Source of the DNA: Glandiceps talaboti
Taxonomy: Eukaryota; Hemichordata; Enteropneusta; Spengelidae
Reading direction: 5' to 3'
Assembly: GCF_964340395.1 (NCBI RefSeq)
Contig: NC_135558.1
Location: forward strand, 20,716,371 to 20,780,370
Length of the DNA stretch: 64,000 nucleotides
Within the stretch, counting starts at the first letter, position 1; the number at the start of each line of letters is the position of its first letter. The translations under genes were made by a program, and so were the position numbers. Under the pieces are notes generated by a model. The model was not told the DNA's origin, searched no databases, and saw only the letters and a list, made by a program, of their open reading frames with translations. Shown piece after piece: positions 61,425 through 64,000 of this stretch.

Positions 61425-61599
61425 GGTAGGTCGTTGATGTATATCAGAAAAAGTAGTGGTCCTAGCACAGTTCTTTGTGGAACTCCTGATGGAACTGGTA
61501 GTCTGGGAGCCTTCAAGTACTACTTTTTGAAAAAGTTGAGTCAAAAAGTTGTTAATTCATGAGTGCATAGAACCTGTAATTCCCATTTGGTGTAGTTTA
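61425..61599 (-). pseudogene. CR1/L2-like reverse transcriptase fragment, copy 1
   Basis: On the minus strand this encodes a short RT piece with the motif-B region [13 protein letters not shown] and an upstream LFQKVVLEG. It is split between two frames because 8 bp present in the copy at 62,956-63,138 are missing here. The homology runs from the YGITG-like segment to INDLP, where the 52-bp minisatellite replaces the expected continuation. It is non-functional and lacks the catalytic DD motif. Confidence 0.85.
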
Positions 61600-61971
61600 A
61601 ATCGACTTGTTTTCGTTCTGTCGGCTTGATTGACAGCCAGGCAGAACCATAAATTGACCCATTTTCGTTTTGTCGACTTGATTGACAGCCAGGCAGAACC
61701 ATAAATCGACCCATTTTCGTTTTGTCGACTTGATTGACAGACAAGCAGAACCATAAATCGACCCATTTTCGTTTTGTCGGCTTGATTGACAAACAGACAG
61801 GCAGAACCATAAATCGACCCATTTTCGTTCTGTCGGCTTGATTGACAGACAGGCAGAACCATAAATCGACTCATTTTCGATCTGTCGGCTTGATTGACAG
61901 ACATGTAGAACCATAAATCGACTCATTTTCGTTCTGTCGGCTTGATTGACAGACAGGTAGAACCATAAATC
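61599..61971. repeat. 52-bp minisatellite, block 2 (about 7 units)
   Basis: Seven AACCATAAAT-containing units with the same core as block 1. The minus strand is stop-free in all three frames over most of the block, because the 52-bp period cycles one peptide sequence through the frames ([13 protein letters not shown], then [16 protein letters not shown], then [17 protein letters not shown]). This is a composition effect and I do not call a gene. Confidence 0.92.
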
Positions 61972-61994
61972 TTCTACTTCTACTTCTACTTCTA
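61972..61994 (-). repeat. LINE 3' tail microsatellite (CTTCTA on the plus strand)
   Basis: On the minus strand the reverse-transcriptase relic runs into TATAGAAGTAGAAGTAG and stops. Short tandem 3' tails of this kind are typical of CR1/L2-type elements, and the tail abuts minisatellite block 2, which marks the insertion point. Confidence 0.7.
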
Positions 61995-63137
61995 TACTGT
62001 GTAAACATCCTAAAAGGATTATCATCACACAGGCGTAACGCTGGCGGCGTCCTTTAGATCTCACCCGTGTTCAGGTGAACACGATCTTTGAGATCGGTGA
62101 TATCATTGCTGGAGAGGGCAGATTTGAAACCGTCTATTGTCTTAACTTGTTGAATGGATAACGGTAAGAGATTCCATTCTGGAATTGTCCGAGAAATAAG
62201 TGAATATTTATAACAGTTTTTTAAGCGATGATCGATATGAAACAAGAAGAACCAGGCACACTTCCCCTAGTAGAGCGTGATGATGATTCTGGTAGTTTAT
62301 CATCTTGAAAAGCAATTAGGTTATTTGTAGCTTTGTATAGGAAAGTTAGTCTGCTAAGTTGCTAACTGCTCTGCGATTTTCAAGGCATTGCCATTGAAGC
62401 TTCCGTAGCATATGGGATACACTGGCCTCCCTCTTGTAGTTCCCGGTGACAAATCGAGCTGCTTTGCGTTGAATTTTTTCAACAGCATTCAATTTTGCCA
62501 ACTTTGGTGTAAGGGTCCCAAATACTTGCACAATATTCAAAACGCGGTCGTACAAGGGACATATATGCGGTTTGTTTGGTACTGGGAGGACAGTCATGTA
62601 GATGTCTTTGTAGTAGTCCTAGCATCGTTGATGCTTTAGATGTGATATTTGATATGTGGTACTTCCATTCCAGGTCATGTGACAGTTCAATGCCCAAGTA
62701 GGAGTGCTGTTTGACAATTCTGAGAATATTGTCTCCCATTTTATAATTATGTTGCAACCGAGTTCTTTTGTGAGTGATATTCATGACAAAACACTTTGCT
62801 GTATTGAATCCCATTTGCCAGTCCTTTTCCCATTTGGTTAATTTGTTGATTGTCTTCTTGCAAGATTTCACAATCTTTCACTGATTTTATATGTCGGTAT
62901 AACTTCCCGGATACAGTCATCTACAAACAAGCGCACATGTGATTTGACAGCTGATGGTAGGTCGTTGATGTATATCAGAAAAAGTAGTGGTCCTACTACA
63001 GTTCCTTGCGGAACTGCTGATGTAACTGGTGAACTGGTAGTCTGGGAGCCTTCAAGTACTACTTTTTGAAAAAGTTGAGTCAAAAAGTTGTTCATTCATG
63101 AGTGAATAGAACCTGTAATTCCCATTTAGTGTAGTTT
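61995..63137 (-). pseudogene. 5'-truncated, frameshifted CR1/L2-like non-LTR retrotransposon reverse transcriptase
   Basis: Read on the minus strand, four frame segments follow in family order. At 63,095-62,868: RT motif B ([20 protein letters not shown]) and the motif-C region with FVDD. At 62,871-62,479: the following RT region with WQMGFNTAKC, SYLGIELSHDLEW and LVRPRFEYCASIWDP. At about 62,560-62,346: EKIQRKAARFVTGNY and LENRR. At 62,245-62,054: SRTIPEWNLLP and DGFKSALSS. The order and motifs are those of the RT C-terminal half. FVDD replaces the usual FADD, and frameshifts occur near 62,870, 62,500 and 62,300. The endonuclease and N-terminal RT are missing. It ends in the short tandem tail at 61,972-61,994. 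Confidence 0.92.
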
Positions 63138-63370
63138 AAATCGACTCGTTTTCGTTCTGTCGGCTTGATTGACAGACAGGCAAAACCATAAATCTACCCA
63201 TTTTCGTTTTGTCGGCTTGATTGACAGACAGGCAGAACCATAAATCTACCCATTTTCATTTTGTCGGCTTGATTGACAGTCAGACAGGCAGAAGCATAAA
63301 TCGACTCATTTTCGTTTTGTCGGCTTGATTGACAGACAGGCGAAACCATAAATCGACCCATTTTCGTTCG
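63138..63370. repeat. 52-bp minisatellite, block 3 (about 4 units)
   Basis: Same unit as blocks 1 and 2, joined to the 5' end of the RT relic at the same position as block 2 is joined to the smaller RT fragment (AGTTTAAATCGAC at the junction in both). It ends at CGTTCGTTCTC. Confidence 0.9.
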
Positions 63371-63611
63371 TTCTCATTGGGTTGGGAAGAGACATATGGG
63401 AAGGTCTACCTTCTGTCTGTTTGTTTGTTTGTTTGGATTGAATGACAATGAGACAACGAAAAATCAAACCAAATAATCAAGCAGATAGAAAAGTCGGTGA
63501 ATTTTTCGATATGTCTGTTTGGATTGGGAAGAGACGGGGCTTGTTCGGGTTGATTGTTAACGAAACAGAACGAAAAAAAATGGTCCAAGTTCTTTCTGTC
63601 GACTTGATTGA
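63371..63611. other. Unassigned sequence with a (TTTG)n tract
   Basis: TCTGTTTGTTTGTTTGTTTG lies at about 63,414-63,433. A direct repeat TTGGGAAGAGAC occurs at 63,382 and 63,524, and AATCAAGCAGATAG near 63,475 resembles the minisatellite core in reverse. Opposed frames of about 80 codons here have no recognisable domain. Confidence 0.6.
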
Positions 63612-63672
63612 CCTTATAACTCTTGTTACTATTAATATTCGCAGTCAAGCATTATGTGTGAACTTGCCGCCC
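63612..63672. repeat. Dispersed repeat, copy 2
   Basis: Diverged second copy of the segment at 60,016-60,073. It directly follows GTCGACTTGATTGAC, the minisatellite core, so the repeat may be the original flank of the minisatellite. Confidence 0.72.
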
Positions 63673-64000
63673 CCCTTAAAATAAATGAAAAGTTTTAATA
63701 AGAATATTTCTTGAAGTATGGAGTATTGAAATCTCCCCGACGTTTTATTGACTCTGAGTTGTAGTAAGCCGAAACGCTACAGAAATGCGTTGCTCACACG
63801 CTGAGTCTGATTTTGTGATGTAAGGTTCCTACAGTAAAGAAAGGAACCATGTTGATATAGTATTTTATTGAATCGAGGAAAATATTTGAATTCAAATTTG
63901 AGTGTAAAACAGAGATCCGACCGAAATGAGCTGTATTATTGTCTATGCAAAATTCCTTTCAAATTCCGCAAGAATTTCTGAAATGCCTCAAGTCTCTTTT
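63673..64000. other. Unassigned flank
   Basis: No gene, RNA or repeat is supported. A 5-bp stem (AACGC/GCGTT) near 63,773-63,792 is too short to weigh. Confidence 0.5.

Noticed and set aside
61184-62064. Minus-strand frames of 82-155 codons in the minisatellite
   Set aside because: They are the 52-bp unit read in rotating frames. Only the short RT part at 61,425-61,599 is recognisable protein.
63406-63684. Two opposed ~80-codon frames
   Set aside because: They overlap on opposite strands, include the TTTG microsatellite and a minisatellite-like core, and show no domain.

Overview
The window looks like metazoan, probably invertebrate, genomic DNA. There is no bacterial gene organisation, and I see no intact protein-coding gene, rRNA or tRNA. 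The evidence is a long AT-rich tandem array with higher-order structure, splice-signal-like sequences, simple-sequence tracts, a minisatellite, and a decayed CR1/L2-type (non-LTR) reverse transcriptase with a microsatellite 3' tail. A lophotrochozoan such as a mollusc would fit, but that is only an impression.

About 92% of the window (1 to about 59,165) is one head-to-tail array of 141 near-identical monomers, which I counted by hand. Most are 412-425 bp long; the commonest lengths are 416, 417, 423 and 424. Every monomer carries an 80-nt cassette that looks like an exon. It is preceded by a T-rich tract ending in AG and starts GATGGATC. It is open in one frame for 27 codons (starting DGSQGQGSWYEDG, ending KKRKK), and its stop codon overlaps a donor-like GTAAGC. 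GC is about 44% inside the cassette and roughly 30% outside. Length changes inside the cassette are rare and are all multiples of three (-9, -6), while 1-, 4- and 7-nt indels are common outside it. The array is assembled from nested higher-order repeats at spacings of 2,517, 836, 3,345, 2,522, 3,363, 1,688, 2,095, 8,387, 10,515, 12,186 and 1,682 bp. It ends at about 59,165 in one strongly diverged but recognisably homologous unit. That unit has a better acceptor (CTTTAG), a different short reading frame and no donor, so it resembles an original terminal exon.

The right flank (59,490-64,000) holds simple repeats (C-rich, GCC/ATC/GTC, TTTG), a short hairpin-forming inverted repeat and a degenerate AT-rich repeat field (60,540-61,080). 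It also holds three blocks of a 52-bp minisatellite interleaved with minus-strand reverse-transcriptase debris. The same minisatellite/RT junction occurs twice (61,425-61,599 and 62,956-63,138), so that composite was duplicated.

The most unusual object is the array itself: 141 copies of what looks like one exon plus one intron, kept similar by repeated block duplication. I cannot tell from sequence alone whether it is transcribed and spliced, or is a satellite grown from the 3' end of a gene. The 5' end of the array and any parent gene lie to the left of the window.
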